This document shows, piece by piece, positions 8,114-16,896 of a stretch of 64,000 nucleotides of DNA (within the stretch, counting starts at the first letter, position 1; every line of letters begins with the position of its first letter). Source of the DNA: an uncultured Eubacteriales bacterium (GTDB taxonomy: Bacteria; Bacillota; Clostridia; Peptostreptococcales; Anaerovoracaceae); assembly GCA_900545135.1 (NCBI GenBank), contig UQXL01000009.1, positions 16,095 through 80,094 on the forward strand, in the 5' to 3' direction. The notes under the pieces were generated by a model. That model searched no databases and was not told where the DNA came from. It saw nothing but the letters and a program-made list of their open reading frames with translations. The position numbers were made by a program, and so were the translations under genes.

Positions 8114-9352
8114 ATGTTTCAGGATAAAAAAGTTACAGCTATTATTACAGCAGCCGGAAAGGGAAGCCGAATGAAGGCTTCCCTTCCTAAGCAGTTTCTC
8201 GCTTTGAACGGCCGCACCATACTCGAAAACGCCATAGAGCCGTTTCAAAAGTCGTCTCACGTAGACGATATTCTTGTAGTTGCAGGCAAAGGTTTTGAAG
8301 AACTGTGCCGAGAGAAATGCAGCCATTTTTCAAAGGTCAGGAAAATATTGACCGGCGGAAAGGAACGGCAGGACTCGGTCGATGCCGCGCTCAGGCAGGC
8401 AGAGGAGGGCTACGTACTGATACATGACGGCGCGCGGCCATACGTCACCGGGGATATCATAGACGGTGTTCTGGAAGCCGCCTCGAAAACGGGAGCCGCG
8501 GTTCCCTGCGTTCCGGTAAAGGAAAGCGTAAGGCAGCTGTGCAGTGGTGAAAAAGAGGATTCAGATGAACTTCGGCACAATGCGCCGACCAACTGGAGTA
8601 TAGACAGAAGCTCGCTCTATACCGTGCAGACTCCCCAGTGCTTTGAGACGGGACTGATCAAGGAAGCTTTTAGAAAAGCCTATGAGGACGGTTTTTACGG
8701 AACAGACGACGCAAGCCTGGTCGACAGGCTGATTGCAGGAACTTTAGAAGCGAAAAATTCGGAAGTGAAAAATCCGGAGACGGAGACTTCGCATAAAAAA
8801 ATAACAGCAAAAGTGACCCTGACTGAGGGAAGCTACAGCAATATAAAAATCACCACCAGGGAGGATTTGCCCATGGAATTCAGAGCAGGCTCCGGATACG
8901 ACGTTCACCGGCTTGCAGAGGGAAGAAAATTGATATTGTGCGGCGAGGAAATCACGTTTGAAAAGGGGCTTTTAGGCCATTCAGACGCGGATGTGGCCGT
9001 TCACGCCCTCATGGACGCGATGTTGGGCGCTGCCGGACTGGGAGACATCGGCAGACATTTTCCCGATACAGACATGAAATATAAAGACATTTCCAGTATG
9101 AAGCTTCTGAAAGAAGTGAAAGCCCTACTCGAGGAAAAGGGCTGGACCCTGAACAACGCCGACATAACCATCATGGCGCAGAGGCCCAAGCTGCTTCCAC
9201 ATATTGAGAAGATGAAACTCAATGTGGCGGAAGCCTTGGAAAAAGATGTTTCATGCATTAACGTCAAAGCGACGACTACGGAAAAGCTTGGCTTTGTCGG
9301 AAGAGAAGAGGGAATCGCCGCTGAAGCGGTATGCATATTGACCAGAAATTAA
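8114..9352 (+). CDS. ispDF: Bifunctional IspD/IspF isoprenoid enzyme
   Basis: This 412-residue fusion makes two steps of the MEP isoprenoid pathway. The N-terminal IspD domain transfers CMP to methylerythritol phosphate; it shows the nucleotide loop ITAAGKGSRM, the HDGARP motif and VQTPQCF. The C-terminal IspF domain starts near residue 254. It forms methylerythritol cyclodiphosphate and has the zinc ligands in GSGYDVHRL and the GHSDADVAVHALMDA motif. A poorly conserved stretch of about 20 residues is inserted between DDASLV and TEGSYSNIK in IspD. The start at 8114 follows a GGGGGAA sequence; an upstream ATG at 8072 has no support. IspE acts between the two steps and is not in this window. 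Confidence 0.95.
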   Translation: MFQDKKVTAIITAAGKGSRMKASLPKQFLALNGRTILENAIEPFQKSSHVDDILVVAGKGFEELCREKCSHFSKVRKILTGGKERQDSVDAALRQAEEGYVLIHDGARPYVTGDIIDGVLEAASKTGAAVPCVPVKESVRQLCSGEKEDSDELRHNAPTNWSIDRSSLYTVQTPQCFETGLIKEAFRKAYEDGFYGTDDASLVDRLIAGTLEAKNSEVKNPETETSHKKITAKVTLTEGSYSNIKITTREDLPMEFRAGSGYDVHRLAEGRKLILCGEEITFEKGLLGHSDADVAVHALMDAMLGAAGLGDIGRHFPDTDMKYKDISSMKLLKEVKALLEEKGWTLNNADITIMAQRPKLLPHIEKMKLNVAEALEKDVSCINVKATTTEKLGFVGREEGIAAEAVCILTRN

Positions 9353-9353
9353 G

Positions 9354-9391
9354 AATGTCAGAGCAGAGTTAGAGCAGAACTTTCTGACATT
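9354..9391 (+). other. Hairpin between ispDF and proS
   Basis: An 8 bp inverted repeat AATGTCAG/CTGACATT surrounds a 22-base loop. There is no U tract, so it may be an RNA-processing or stabilising structure rather than a terminator. Confidence 0.35.
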
Positions 9392-9422
9392 TCATAAACC
9401 ATAGAAGCAAAAGGAGACTCAA

Positions 9423-11156
9423 ATGAAACTTTCAAAGATGCATATAAAAACTTTAAGAGAAGTACCGGCGGAAGCGGAAATACCAAGCCACATCCTGCTT
9501 CTGCGCACAGGAATGATAAGAAAACTGGCTTCGGGAATCTACGGCTTCATGCCTTTCGGCTGGAGATCGATCAAGAAAATCGAAGATATCGTAAGAGAAG
9601 AGATGGACGCTGCCGGTGGGCAGGAGATACACATGTCCGCTGTTCAGCCCGCTGAGCTCTGGCAGGAGTCAGGCCGCTGGTCCGCCTACGGTCCTGAGCT
9701 TTGGCGCATAAAAGACAGAAACGGCAGAGATTTCTGCCTCGGGCCTACCCATGAAGAGATTTTTACCGATATAGTAAGAAACGACGTTTCTTCCCACAGG
9801 CAGCTGCCTATGAATCTGTACCAGATACAGATAAAGTACAGGGACGAAGCAAGACCTAGATTCGGCCTCATGAGAAGCAGGGAGTTCATCATGAAGGACG
9901 CATATTCCTTCGATAAGGATTTTGAGGGTCTTGATAAGAGCTACAAGGAAATGTACGACGCTTACGACAGGATATTCACCAGATGCGGACTGACTTTCAG
10001 AGCTGTGGAAGCCGACACGGGAGCCATCGGGGGAAGCAATTCCCATGAGTTTACCGCCCTTTCAGAAGTCGGAGAAAGCGAAGTCGCATACTGCGAAAAA
10101 TGCTCCATGGCCGCCACGGTGGAAAGAGCCGAATGCGTAGACGCGCCGGCTGAAACGGATGAAATGCTGCCTCTTGAAGAGGTGCACACTCCGGGAACCA
10201 AGACTATAGAAGAAGTGGCGGGCTTCCTGTGTCTTGAAAAGAGCAGGACCATAAAGGCTCTTCTGTTTGTCACCTACGGCGACGATGGCGAGGAAAAAGA
10301 ATACGTGGCCGCTTTTATCAGGGGTGACAGAGAACTGAACATGATAAAGCTGGTCAACGCCCTCGGCATACCTGAGCACGCCATAGGCTTTGCCGACGAA
10401 AACAAGATGGCTGAGAGGACCGGCTGCGTAGGCGGATTCACAGGCCCTATTGGACTCCACGACTGCAAAATAGTGGTGGACAGCGAGCTTACAGGACTGA
10501 AAAACCTGTGTGCCGGAGCTAACAGGGAAGACTACCATGTTAAAAACGTAAATTACGGAAGAGATTATAAAGGTGATATAGTTACTGATATAAAGACGCT
10601 CAAAGAGGGCGACCCGTGCCCTGTATGCGGCGCTCCTGTAAAGCATGCCCGCGGCATAGAAGTAGGTCAGGTCTTTAAATTGGGAACCAAATATTCAGAG
10701 GCCATGAACGCCACGTATAAAGACGAGAACCAGCAAGATCAGTACATCGTCATGGGCTGCTACGGCATCGGCGTTACCAGAACTCTTTCGGCCATAGTTG
10801 AGCAGAATCACGATGACAACGGTATAATCTGGCCTATGTCGGTGGCTCCTTACCATGTTATCATCACTCTGGTCAAACCTGGAGATGCAGAGCAGGAAGC
10901 TGTCGCAGATAAGATTTACAAGGAACTGCTGGCGGCAGGGGTTGAAGTCCTGCTGGATGACAGAGACGAAAGACCGGGCGTCAAATTCAAAGACGCCGAC
11001 CTCCTGGGCATACCGCTGAGAATCACGGTGGGAAAACGCGCCGCCGAGGGGATTGTGGAATATAAGCTCAGGAGAGAAAGTGAAAAAGAGGAAAAGACGG
11101 CGGAAGAGGCCGTAAAAGAGGCCATAGCCCTGGTCAACGCAGAAAAGAGAGGATAA
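9423..11156 (+). CDS. proS: Prolyl-tRNA synthetase, bacterial type
   Basis: This 577-residue class II aminoacyl-tRNA synthetase charges tRNA-Pro. Motif 2 is visible around QIQIKYRDEARPRFGLMRSREFIMKDAYSF, and motif 3 as GCYGIGVTRTLSAIVEQ. An editing (INS/YbaK-like) domain lies in the middle (KSRTIKALLFVTYGDDGEEKEYVAAFIRGDRELNMIKL), which removes mischarged alanine in bacterial-type enzymes. The anticodon-binding domain is at the C-terminus. A good AAGGAG site precedes the ATG at 9423. It is 70 bp downstream of ispDF and probably cotranscribed with the chromate-transporter genes 21 bp later. Confidence 0.97.
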   Translation: MKLSKMHIKTLREVPAEAEIPSHILLLRTGMIRKLASGIYGFMPFGWRSIKKIEDIVREEMDAAGGQEIHMSAVQPAELWQESGRWSAYGPELWRIKDRNGRDFCLGPTHEEIFTDIVRNDVSSHRQLPMNLYQIQIKYRDEARPRFGLMRSREFIMKDAYSFDKDFEGLDKSYKEMYDAYDRIFTRCGLTFRAVEADTGAIGGSNSHEFTALSEVGESEVAYCEKCSMAATVERAECVDAPAETDEMLPLEEVHTPGTKTIEEVAGFLCLEKSRTIKALLFVTYGDDGEEKEYVAAFIRGDRELNMIKLVNALGIPEHAIGFADENKMAERTGCVGGFTGPIGLHDCKIVVDSELTGLKNLCAGANREDYHVKNVNYGRDYKGDIVTDIKTLKEGDPCPVCGAPVKHARGIEVGQVFKLGTKYSEAMNATYKDENQQDQYIVMGCYGIGVTRTLSAIVEQNHDDNGIIWPMSVAPYHVIITLVKPGDAEQEAVADKIYKELLAAGVEVLLDDRDERPGVKFKDADLLGIPLRITVGKRAAEGIVEYKLRRESEKEEKTAEEAVKEAIALVNAEKRG

Positions 11157-11177
11157 AAGCTATTTCAGAGGACATAG

Positions 11178-11807
11178 ATGGGTAAGGTAAAAGCATTTTT
11201 CAGAGAAAATATCTATATGAGTCTTTTTCTGTGCTTTTTCAAATTGGGAATAGTCACCGTAGGAGGGGGAATGGCTATGGTCCCGCTGATGCAGGAAAAG
11301 ATATGCGATAAGCAAAAATGGATGTCGGAGGAAGAGGTTCTGGACTGCATAGCTGTCAGCCAGGGGCTTCCCGGCGTTATCGCCATAAACATGGCGACTT
11401 ATGTGGGATATTTTAAAAAAGGGTTTTGGGGAGCTCTTATGGCTACTTTCGGAGTCATATTGCCATCGTTTGTGATAATCATTTTGGTGGTATGTTTCTT
11501 AGAGGAGGTTGGCGGCAATCCGTATATCGGAGGTGCGCTTGAAGGCGTCAAGGCCGCGGCCACCGGACTCATAGCCTACGCCGCATGGAAGATGGGCAAG
11601 CAGACCCTGGGCGGAGCTTTCCAGTGGATCGTAGCCGCAGCAGCTTTTCTGGCGATAGGCATTTTCGGTGTCAATGCGGTCTGGGTCATACTGGCCGGAA
11701 TCCTCATAGGAGAAATATATTTTACCGCCGGCAAAGCGAAGCAGAATAGAGGCGGACAGCAGAGCCCGAAGGCAGAGGAGGAAGAAAACGATGGAATTGA
11801 TAGCTAA
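11178..11807 (+). CDS. Chromate transporter family protein, first half (short-chain ChrA)
   Basis: This 209-residue membrane protein has the ChrA-domain start FFKLGIVTVGGGMAMVPLMQEKI and the motif AVSQGLPGVIAINMATYVGY. It is one half of a two-gene short-chain ChrA system. In that system two homologous subunits, inserted with opposite topology, form a transporter for chromate, sulfate or another anion. The substrate in this organism is unknown. The C-terminal tail (KQNRGGQQSPKAEEEENDG) is hydrophilic. The gene overlaps its partner by 17 bp. Confidence 0.9.
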   Translation: MGKVKAFFRENIYMSLFLCFFKLGIVTVGGGMAMVPLMQEKICDKQKWMSEEEVLDCIAVSQGLPGVIAINMATYVGYFKKGFWGALMATFGVILPSFVIIILVVCFLEEVGGNPYIGGALEGVKAAATGLIAYAAWKMGKQTLGGAFQWIVAAAAFLAIGIFGVNAVWVILAGILIGEIYFTAGKAKQNRGGQQSPKAEEEENDGIDS

Positions 11808-12384
11808 GCTTTTCCTGACCTTTGCCAAGATCGGTCTCATCGGCTTCGGCGGAGGCATGGCCATATTGCCCCTCATATATCAGAGCGTATCTGAGTTCAA
11901 CAGCATAGACCCGGACGAATTTGCCAATCTGTTCGCCATATCTCAGGCGACGCCTGGACCTCTGGCTGTAAACGCGGCGACTTTTACAGGCTTTGAAACG
12001 GCAGGAGTTGCCGGGGCGCTGGCAGCTACCATCGGAGTAGCTTTTCCCACGTTCATCCTGGTGGCGGTATGCGTAAAATTTCTCAACAAATATCAGGAAA
12101 GCAAGCTTGTACAGGGGGCTTTTGTGGGTATAAGACCTGTAGCGGTTGGAATGATCATGGCAGGCTTTTTAATGATCGCCGAAACATCGCTGTTTTCGGG
12201 GAATTTTTCCGACTTTGCCGCCGTCGCAAGCTTCGGAGATTTTCTGGAAGTCATAAAGCCTGTTCAGATAGGAATGGCTGCGGTCACGTTCATCGCGGCA
12301 AAAAAATTCAAAGTCAACGCATTGACGCTGATAGTAATAATGGGTGTGTTAGGTGCATTCTTATGTAAAGGAGAGATACTATGA
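11791..12384 (+). CDS. Chromate transporter family protein, second half (short-chain ChrA)
   Basis: This is the 197-residue partner subunit. It begins FLTFAKIGLIGFGGGMAILPLIYQ and contains AISQATPGPLAVNAATFTGFETAG, aligned in order with its neighbour. Such pairs probably arose by gene duplication. GAGGAGG within the end of the first gene serves as its ribosome site. The stop codon overlaps the start of the cyclophilin gene (ATGA), indicating tight translational coupling. Confidence 0.9.
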   Translation: MELIAKLFLTFAKIGLIGFGGGMAILPLIYQSVSEFNSIDPDEFANLFAISQATPGPLAVNAATFTGFETAGVAGALAATIGVAFPTFILVAVCVKFLNKYQESKLVQGAFVGIRPVAVGMIMAGFLMIAETSLFSGNFSDFAAVASFGDFLEVIKPVQIGMAAVTFIAAKKFKVNALTLIVIMGVLGAFLCKGEIL

Positions 12385-12866
12385 AAAAAGTGATTATTGA
12401 GATGGAAAACGGCGATATTATGAAAGGGGAGCTTTATCCTGAAATCGCGCCGATAACTGTAGCCAACTTTGAAAAGCTGGCAGCTGAGGGATTTTACGAC
12501 GGACTTATATTTCACCGCGTAATTCCGGGATTTATGATTCAGGGAGGCTGTCCTCTCGGTAACGGAACAGGCGGTCCCGGTCATAATATAAAGGGTGAGT
12601 TCGCAGCTAACGGAGTGAAGAACGATCTGAAACACACGAGAGGCGTTCTTTCCATGGCCAGAGCAATGCATCCCGATTCGGCAGGCTCCCAGTTCTTCAT
12701 CATGGTGGAAAATGCGCCTCATCTTGACGGACAGTACGCCGCTTTCGGCAAAATCACAGAGGGAATAGAAGCCGCCGACAGGATCGTTTCAGCCAAAAGG
12801 GATTACAGCGACAAGCCTCTTGAGCCGCAGGTGATAAAGACTATCAAGGTAGTTGAAGAAGAATAA
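12381..12866 (+). CDS. Cyclophilin-type peptidyl-prolyl isomerase
   Basis: This 161-residue single-domain cyclophilin accelerates cis-trans isomerisation of proline bonds. The family motifs are FHRVIPGFMIQGG, the SMARAMHPDSAGSQFFIMVENAPHLDGQYAAFGKI core, and a C-terminal strand IKTIKVV. The catalytic Arg is in FHRVIPGF. There is no signal peptide, so it is cytoplasmic. The ATG overlaps the preceding stop codon. The GGAGAG ribosome site lies in the end of the transporter gene. Confidence 0.95.
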   Translation: MKKVIIEMENGDIMKGELYPEIAPITVANFEKLAAEGFYDGLIFHRVIPGFMIQGGCPLGNGTGGPGHNIKGEFAANGVKNDLKHTRGVLSMARAMHPDSAGSQFFIMVENAPHLDGQYAAFGKITEGIEAADRIVSAKRDYSDKPLEPQVIKTIKVVEEE

Positions 12867-12879
12867 ACAGCCCGTAAAT

Positions 12880-12946
12880 GGGAAACAGCTCAGATAATGA
12901 GAAACAGCTCAGAGAATGAGAAATAACTCAAGAAATGAGAAGTAAT
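12880..12946. repeat. 19 bp tandem repeat before cysE
   Basis: Three and a half imperfect copies of a 19 bp unit (GAGAAACAGCTCAGAGAAT and variants) fill the gap between the cyclophilin gene and cysE. The last partial copy carries the weak ribosome site of cysE (GAGAAG). Copy number could therefore change the distance between the genes without altering either protein. Confidence 0.85.
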
Positions 12947-12947
12947 C

Positions 12948-13676
12948 ATGGCATTTTTTAAAGAAGTCGGAGAAGATATAAGAAATATAGTTGAAAAAGA
13001 CCCGGCCGCCAGAAACGGTTTTGAGGTCCTTATATGCTATCCGGGAATATGGGCTCTGATCCTCCACCGGCCGGCACACTGGCTCCACCGCCATAAGCTC
13101 AAGCTTATCGCCAGGATCATTTCACAGCTGGCCAGGTGGCTTACAGGCGTTGAAATCCACCCCGGAGCGACAATAGGCAGGCGGTGCTTTATAGACCATG
13201 GCATGGGAATCGTCATTGGAGAGACAGCTGAAGTCGGCGACGACGTGACCATATATCACGGAGTCACGCTGGGAGGAACAGGAAAAGATTCCGGCAAACG
13301 TCACCCTACCATTGGAAACAGAGTTCTCGTAAGCGCGGGAGCCAAGGTTTTGGGGCCTTTCAAGGTCGGCGACGACGTGAAGATCGGAGCCGGTTCCGTG
13401 GTGGTAAAGGAAATTCCGCCAAACTGTACCGTAGTCGGAATACCGGGAACAATAATCAAGAGAAACGGCAAGAGCACCAATCAGGAGCTCAATCAGGTCG
13501 ACCTGCCGGATCCGGTGGCCGTGGAGATAGAGTGCCTGAGGAGAAGAATAGTTACTCTGGAAAACAGGCTGCGTGAAGCCGAAAACGGATCGGAAACCTC
13601 CGCGGCGGATTCGGTCGCCGAAAACCAGCCAAATGATAAACAAGCGGGAGAGGAATATAATCATGAAGATTTATAA
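12948..13676 (+). CDS. cysE: Serine O-acetyltransferase
   Basis: This 242-residue enzyme transfers acetyl from acetyl-CoA to serine, the first committed step of cysteine synthesis. The helical N-terminal part (about 1-65) leads into left-handed beta-helix hexapeptide repeats. These include GVEIHPGATIGRRCFIDHGMGIVIGETAEVGDDVTIYHGVTLGGTG, with the catalytic His-Asp region in IDHGMG, and AKVLGPFKVGDDVKIGAGSVVVKEIPPN. The C-terminal 60 residues form a variable coiled-coil-like tail. It overlaps cysS by 14 bp. The cysE-cysS pairing next to ispDF and mrnC is conserved in Firmicutes. Confidence 0.95.
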   Translation: MAFFKEVGEDIRNIVEKDPAARNGFEVLICYPGIWALILHRPAHWLHRHKLKLIARIISQLARWLTGVEIHPGATIGRRCFIDHGMGIVIGETAEVGDDVTIYHGVTLGGTGKDSGKRHPTIGNRVLVSAGAKVLGPFKVGDDVKIGAGSVVVKEIPPNCTVVGIPGTIIKRNGKSTNQELNQVDLPDPVAVEIECLRRRIVTLENRLREAENGSETSAADSVAENQPNDKQAGEEYNHEDL

Positions 13677-15072
13677 TACGCTGACCAATAAAAAAGAAGA
13701 ATTCGTACCTATAGAAGAGGGAAAAGTCAGAATGTACGTCTGCGGACCGACGGTCTACAACTATTTCCATATAGGAAACGCCCGTCCTTTCGTAGTTTTC
13801 GACACTATGAGAAAATACCTCGAGTACAGGGGATACAAGGTCAAATTCGTTCAGAATTTCACCGATGTGGACGATAAGATAATCAAGAGAGCCAAGGAAG
13901 AGGGCGTGACAGCCAGCGAAGTGAGCGAAAAGTATATCGAGGAATATTACAAAGATGCGGCGGCTCTCAACGTGAAGAAAGCTACAGTTCATCCCAAGGT
14001 TACAGATACTATAAATGATATAATCAAGTTTATTCAGGACCTGATAGACCTGGGATACGCTTACGAGGCCGACGGAGACGTATACTACAGGACGAGAAAA
14101 TTTGATGGGTACGGCAAGCTTTCCGGAAAGAACATCGACGACCTGATTTCGGGAGCCAGGATCGCCGTGGGAGAAAGCAAGGAAGATCCGCTTGACTTCG
14201 CTCTGTGGAAAGCGAGAAAAGAGGACAGCGAGATCGCCTGGGAATCTCCTTGGGGCATGGGAAGACCGGGCTGGCACATAGAGTGCTCTGCCATGTCTAA
14301 AAAATATCTGGGCGATACGATAGACATCCATGCCGGCGGTCAGGATCTGCAGTTCCCGCACCACGAAAACGAGATAGCACAGTCGGAAGCCCACAGCGGC
14401 AAGGAATTCGCCCATTACTGGATGCACAACGGATATATAAATATTGACGGAACCAAGATGTCCAAGTCCCTCGGAAACTTCAAGACCGTCAGAGACCTGC
14501 TCAAAGTCTACGACGGCGAAGTGCTGAGATTCCTCATCCTGAGCGGCCACTACAGAGGTCCTATAGATTTCGGCGAGGAAATCCTCACCCAGTCGCAGAA
14601 CGGCCTTGCCAGAATGAGAAACGCCAAGAGCAATCTCAAGCATTTAATATCTTCCGGCACAGGAGAAATGACAGAGGCGGAGAAAGAGACCCTTGACGGC
14701 TTTGACAAATACAGACAGGAATTCATAGCGGCCATGGAGGACGACCTCAATACGGCGGACGCCATAAGCGCAGTGTTCGAGCTGATTACCGCCATCAATA
14801 CAGCCGTAAAGGACGGAGCTTCAAAAGCTTTCGCCCAGGGCTGCCTCGATATTCTGATGGAACTGGCTTCCGTTTTAGGATTGCTTCAGCAGGACAAGGA
14901 AGAAGAGATGGCAGAAGTGGATCCTGAAATCCAGAGCCTGATAGATGAGCGCCAGGCGGCCAGAAAAGCGAAAGATTTCGCCCGAGCCGACCAGATAAGG
15001 GATCAGCTGAAAGCCATTGGAATAACTCTTAAAGACACGCCGCAGGGAGTTCAGATCATAAAAGAATCATGA
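13663..15072 (+). CDS. cysS: Cysteinyl-tRNA synthetase
   Basis: This 469-residue class I synthetase charges tRNA-Cys. It has the HIGN signature at 36-39 (CGPTVYNYFHIGNARP), the KMSKS motif at 265-269, and zinc ligands Cys28, the Cys in WHIECSAMS and the His pair in FPHHENE. The start at 13663 (MKIYNTLTNKKEEF) follows GGGAGAGGA inside cysE. The open frame extends 30 codons further upstream without family similarity. The gene overlaps mrnC by four bases. Confidence 0.97.
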   Translation: MKIYNTLTNKKEEFVPIEEGKVRMYVCGPTVYNYFHIGNARPFVVFDTMRKYLEYRGYKVKFVQNFTDVDDKIIKRAKEEGVTASEVSEKYIEEYYKDAAALNVKKATVHPKVTDTINDIIKFIQDLIDLGYAYEADGDVYYRTRKFDGYGKLSGKNIDDLISGARIAVGESKEDPLDFALWKARKEDSEIAWESPWGMGRPGWHIECSAMSKKYLGDTIDIHAGGQDLQFPHHENEIAQSEAHSGKEFAHYWMHNGYINIDGTKMSKSLGNFKTVRDLLKVYDGEVLRFLILSGHYRGPIDFGEEILTQSQNGLARMRNAKSNLKHLISSGTGEMTEAEKETLDGFDKYRQEFIAAMEDDLNTADAISAVFELITAINTAVKDGASKAFAQGCLDILMELASVLGLLQQDKEEEMAEVDPEIQSLIDERQAARKAKDFARADQIRDQLKAIGITLKDTPQGVQIIKES

Positions 15073-15473
15073 TAAAGAGTTTGAATCAGATAAATACTAC
15101 GGCTCTCGCCTATATGGGGGACGCGGTGTACGAGGTTTACGTCAGAAAGCATGTGATGGAGAGCGGACAGGTCAATGCCGACAAACTTCATTTCATGGCT
15201 GTCCCTTATGTCAAAGCCAAGGGACAGGCAGAAGCGGTGCGAGCTCTTTTGGACGGCTTTCTTTCTGAGAAGGAAGCCTCTCTCGTAAGGCGCGCCAGAA
15301 ACAGAAGGACGTCATCAAAGCCTAAAAACGCCGACCCCATAGATTACAAGATGGCAACGGCTTTCGAGGCGCTGATAGGATACCTTTATCTTTCAGGAGA
15401 AGAGCAGCGGCTTGAAGAGGTGATGGCCGAGGCCGTGAGGATAATTGAAAATACAAAAGGAGAAAAGCAATGA
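15069..15473 (+). CDS. mrnC: Mini-ribonuclease III
   Basis: This 134-residue protein is an RNase III catalytic domain without the double-stranded RNA-binding domain. Mini-RNase III matures 23S rRNA in Firmicutes. The signature ALAYMGDAVYEVYVRKHV contains Asp18, and AFEALIGYLYLSG carries the second acidic motif; both coordinate magnesium. It starts in an ATGA overlap with cysS and its stop overlaps the ATG of thyA. The cysS-mrnC order is widespread in Firmicutes. Confidence 0.95.
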   Translation: MIKSLNQINTTALAYMGDAVYEVYVRKHVMESGQVNADKLHFMAVPYVKAKGQAEAVRALLDGFLSEKEASLVRRARNRRTSSKPKNADPIDYKMATAFEALIGYLYLSGEEQRLEEVMAEAVRIIENTKGEKQ

Positions 15474-16300
15474 GCAAAGCCGACGTACTGTTTGTCAACA
15501 TGTGCAACGAGATACTGGAGAACGGCTTCTCTTCGGAGGGCCAGACGGTCAGAGCCAGATGGGAGGACGGAACTCCCGCTCATACGATAAAGATTTTCGG
15601 CGTAGTAAACCGCTACGACCTGCAGGAGGAATTTCCGGCCCTCACACTGAGGCCTACCGCCATAAAGACTGCCTGCGACGAGCTCCTGTGGATATGGCAG
15701 AGAAAGTCCAACAACATCAAAGATCTCAAAGGACATATCTGGGACGAATGGGCCGATGAAGACGGTTCCATCGGCAAGGCCTACGGCTATCAGATGGGAA
15801 AAAAGTACCGCTTCAGTCAGGGCGAGATGGACCAGGTGGATAACGTGCTGTGGCAGCTTAAAAACACGCCTTACTCCAGGCGTATCCTTACAAATATATA
15901 TAATTTCAGCGATCTTGCAGAGATGAACCTTGAGCCATGCGCCTACAGCATGACCTTCAATGTGACAGGAAACAAGCTCAACGCCATACTCCACCAGCGT
16001 TCCCAGGACATACTGGCGGCCAACAACTGGAATGTGGTGCAATATTCGATTCTTGTCCACATGTTCGCCCAAGTCAGCGGACTCGTGGCAGGAGAGCTGG
16101 TTCACGTAATAGCCGACGCTCATATATATGACAGGCATGTACCGGTCATCAGGGAACTGATCAAGCGTCCTCAGTACCCGGCGCCTAAGTTCAGGCTCAA
16201 TCCTGACGTAAAAGACTTCTATGATTTCACCGTGGACGATATAATAATAGAAGATTATCAGAAAAATCCGCAGATTCTGAACATACCTATCGCCATATAG
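15470..16300 (+). CDS. thyA: Thymidylate synthase, B. subtilis ThyA type
   Basis: This 276-residue enzyme methylates dUMP to dTMP using methylene-tetrahydrofolate. The catalytic cysteine is Cys157 in MNLEPCAYSMTF. This motif resembles the TPCVYETQW of B. subtilis ThyA rather than the PPCH of the common E. coli-like enzyme. Other family motifs are RSQDILAANNWNVVQYSILVHMFAQV and VIADAHIYDRHV. It overlaps mrnC by four bases and is followed by dihydrofolate reductase, which regenerates the folate it oxidises. Confidence 0.95.
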   Translation: MSKADVLFVNMCNEILENGFSSEGQTVRARWEDGTPAHTIKIFGVVNRYDLQEEFPALTLRPTAIKTACDELLWIWQRKSNNIKDLKGHIWDEWADEDGSIGKAYGYQMGKKYRFSQGEMDQVDNVLWQLKNTPYSRRILTNIYNFSDLAEMNLEPCAYSMTFNVTGNKLNAILHQRSQDILAANNWNVVQYSILVHMFAQVSGLVAGELVHVIADAHIYDRHVPVIRELIKRPQYPAPKFRLNPDVKDFYDFTVDDIIIEDYQKNPQILNIPIAI

Positions 16301-16386
16301 ATACGGAGAGGATGCTGCGTCATCGGCTCAGTAGAACAGGCCGGGCAGTACACGCGGATTTCGCAGGAAAAGAGGAAAATGACAAG

Positions 16387-16896
16387 ATGAAGCTCATCGC
16401 AGCTGCAGATGAAAAGTGGGGAATAGGAAAGGACGGCGGACTGCTGTGCCACCTCCCCGGCGACTTGAAATATTTTAAGGAAAAAACTCTGGGAAAAACA
16501 CTGATCATGGGTCGTAAAACTCTGGAAAGCCTCCCCGGCGGAAAACCTCTTCCGGGACGCGGCACTGTTGTGCTGACGAGAGATTCGAAATTCAGCAAAG
16601 AGAGCTGCAGCACGGCGGCAAGTGTAGAAGAACTGCTTTCGATGTACGGAGGCGAAGCGGCGGCAGCCGCGGACGACCAGCTGATGGCGGCAGGCGGCGG
16701 AGAAGTTTACCGCCAGCTTCTCAAATACTGCGATTCCTGCCTCATAACGAAGATCGAGGGGGATTTTAACGCCGATACTTTTCTGCCGGACTTGGACAAA
16801 AACCCGGATTTTGAGCTGATATGGACCAGCGAAGAGCACGAAGAGAACGGCATAAGCTATCGCTTCACAGAATATAAGAGGATAAATAATGGCTAA
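16387..16896 (+). CDS. folA: Dihydrofolate reductase
   Basis: This 169-residue enzyme reduces dihydrofolate to tetrahydrofolate with NADPH. It begins MKLIAAADEKWGIGKDGGLLCHLPGDLKYFKEKTLGKTLIMGRKTLESLPGGKPLPGR, the classic DHFR N-terminus. The stretch MAAGGGEVYRQLL is the conserved nucleotide-binding GGxxxY turn. I chose 16387 as the start from family length. An in-frame ATG at 16312 would add 25 residues that do not fit the fold. It overlaps rlmB by eight bases. Confidence 0.93.
   Translation: MKLIAAADEKWGIGKDGGLLCHLPGDLKYFKEKTLGKTLIMGRKTLESLPGGKPLPGRGTVVLTRDSKFSKESCSTAASVEELLSMYGGEAAAAADDQLMAAGGGEVYRQLLKYCDSCLITKIEGDFNADTFLPDLDKNPDFELIWTSEEHEENGISYRFTEYKRINNG

Noticed and set aside
14260..14300. 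TGGCACATAGAGTGCT inside cysS as a sigma-54 site
   Set aside because: The -12 part is GTGC rather than TTGC, and it lies inside a coding sequence with no gene boundary nearby.
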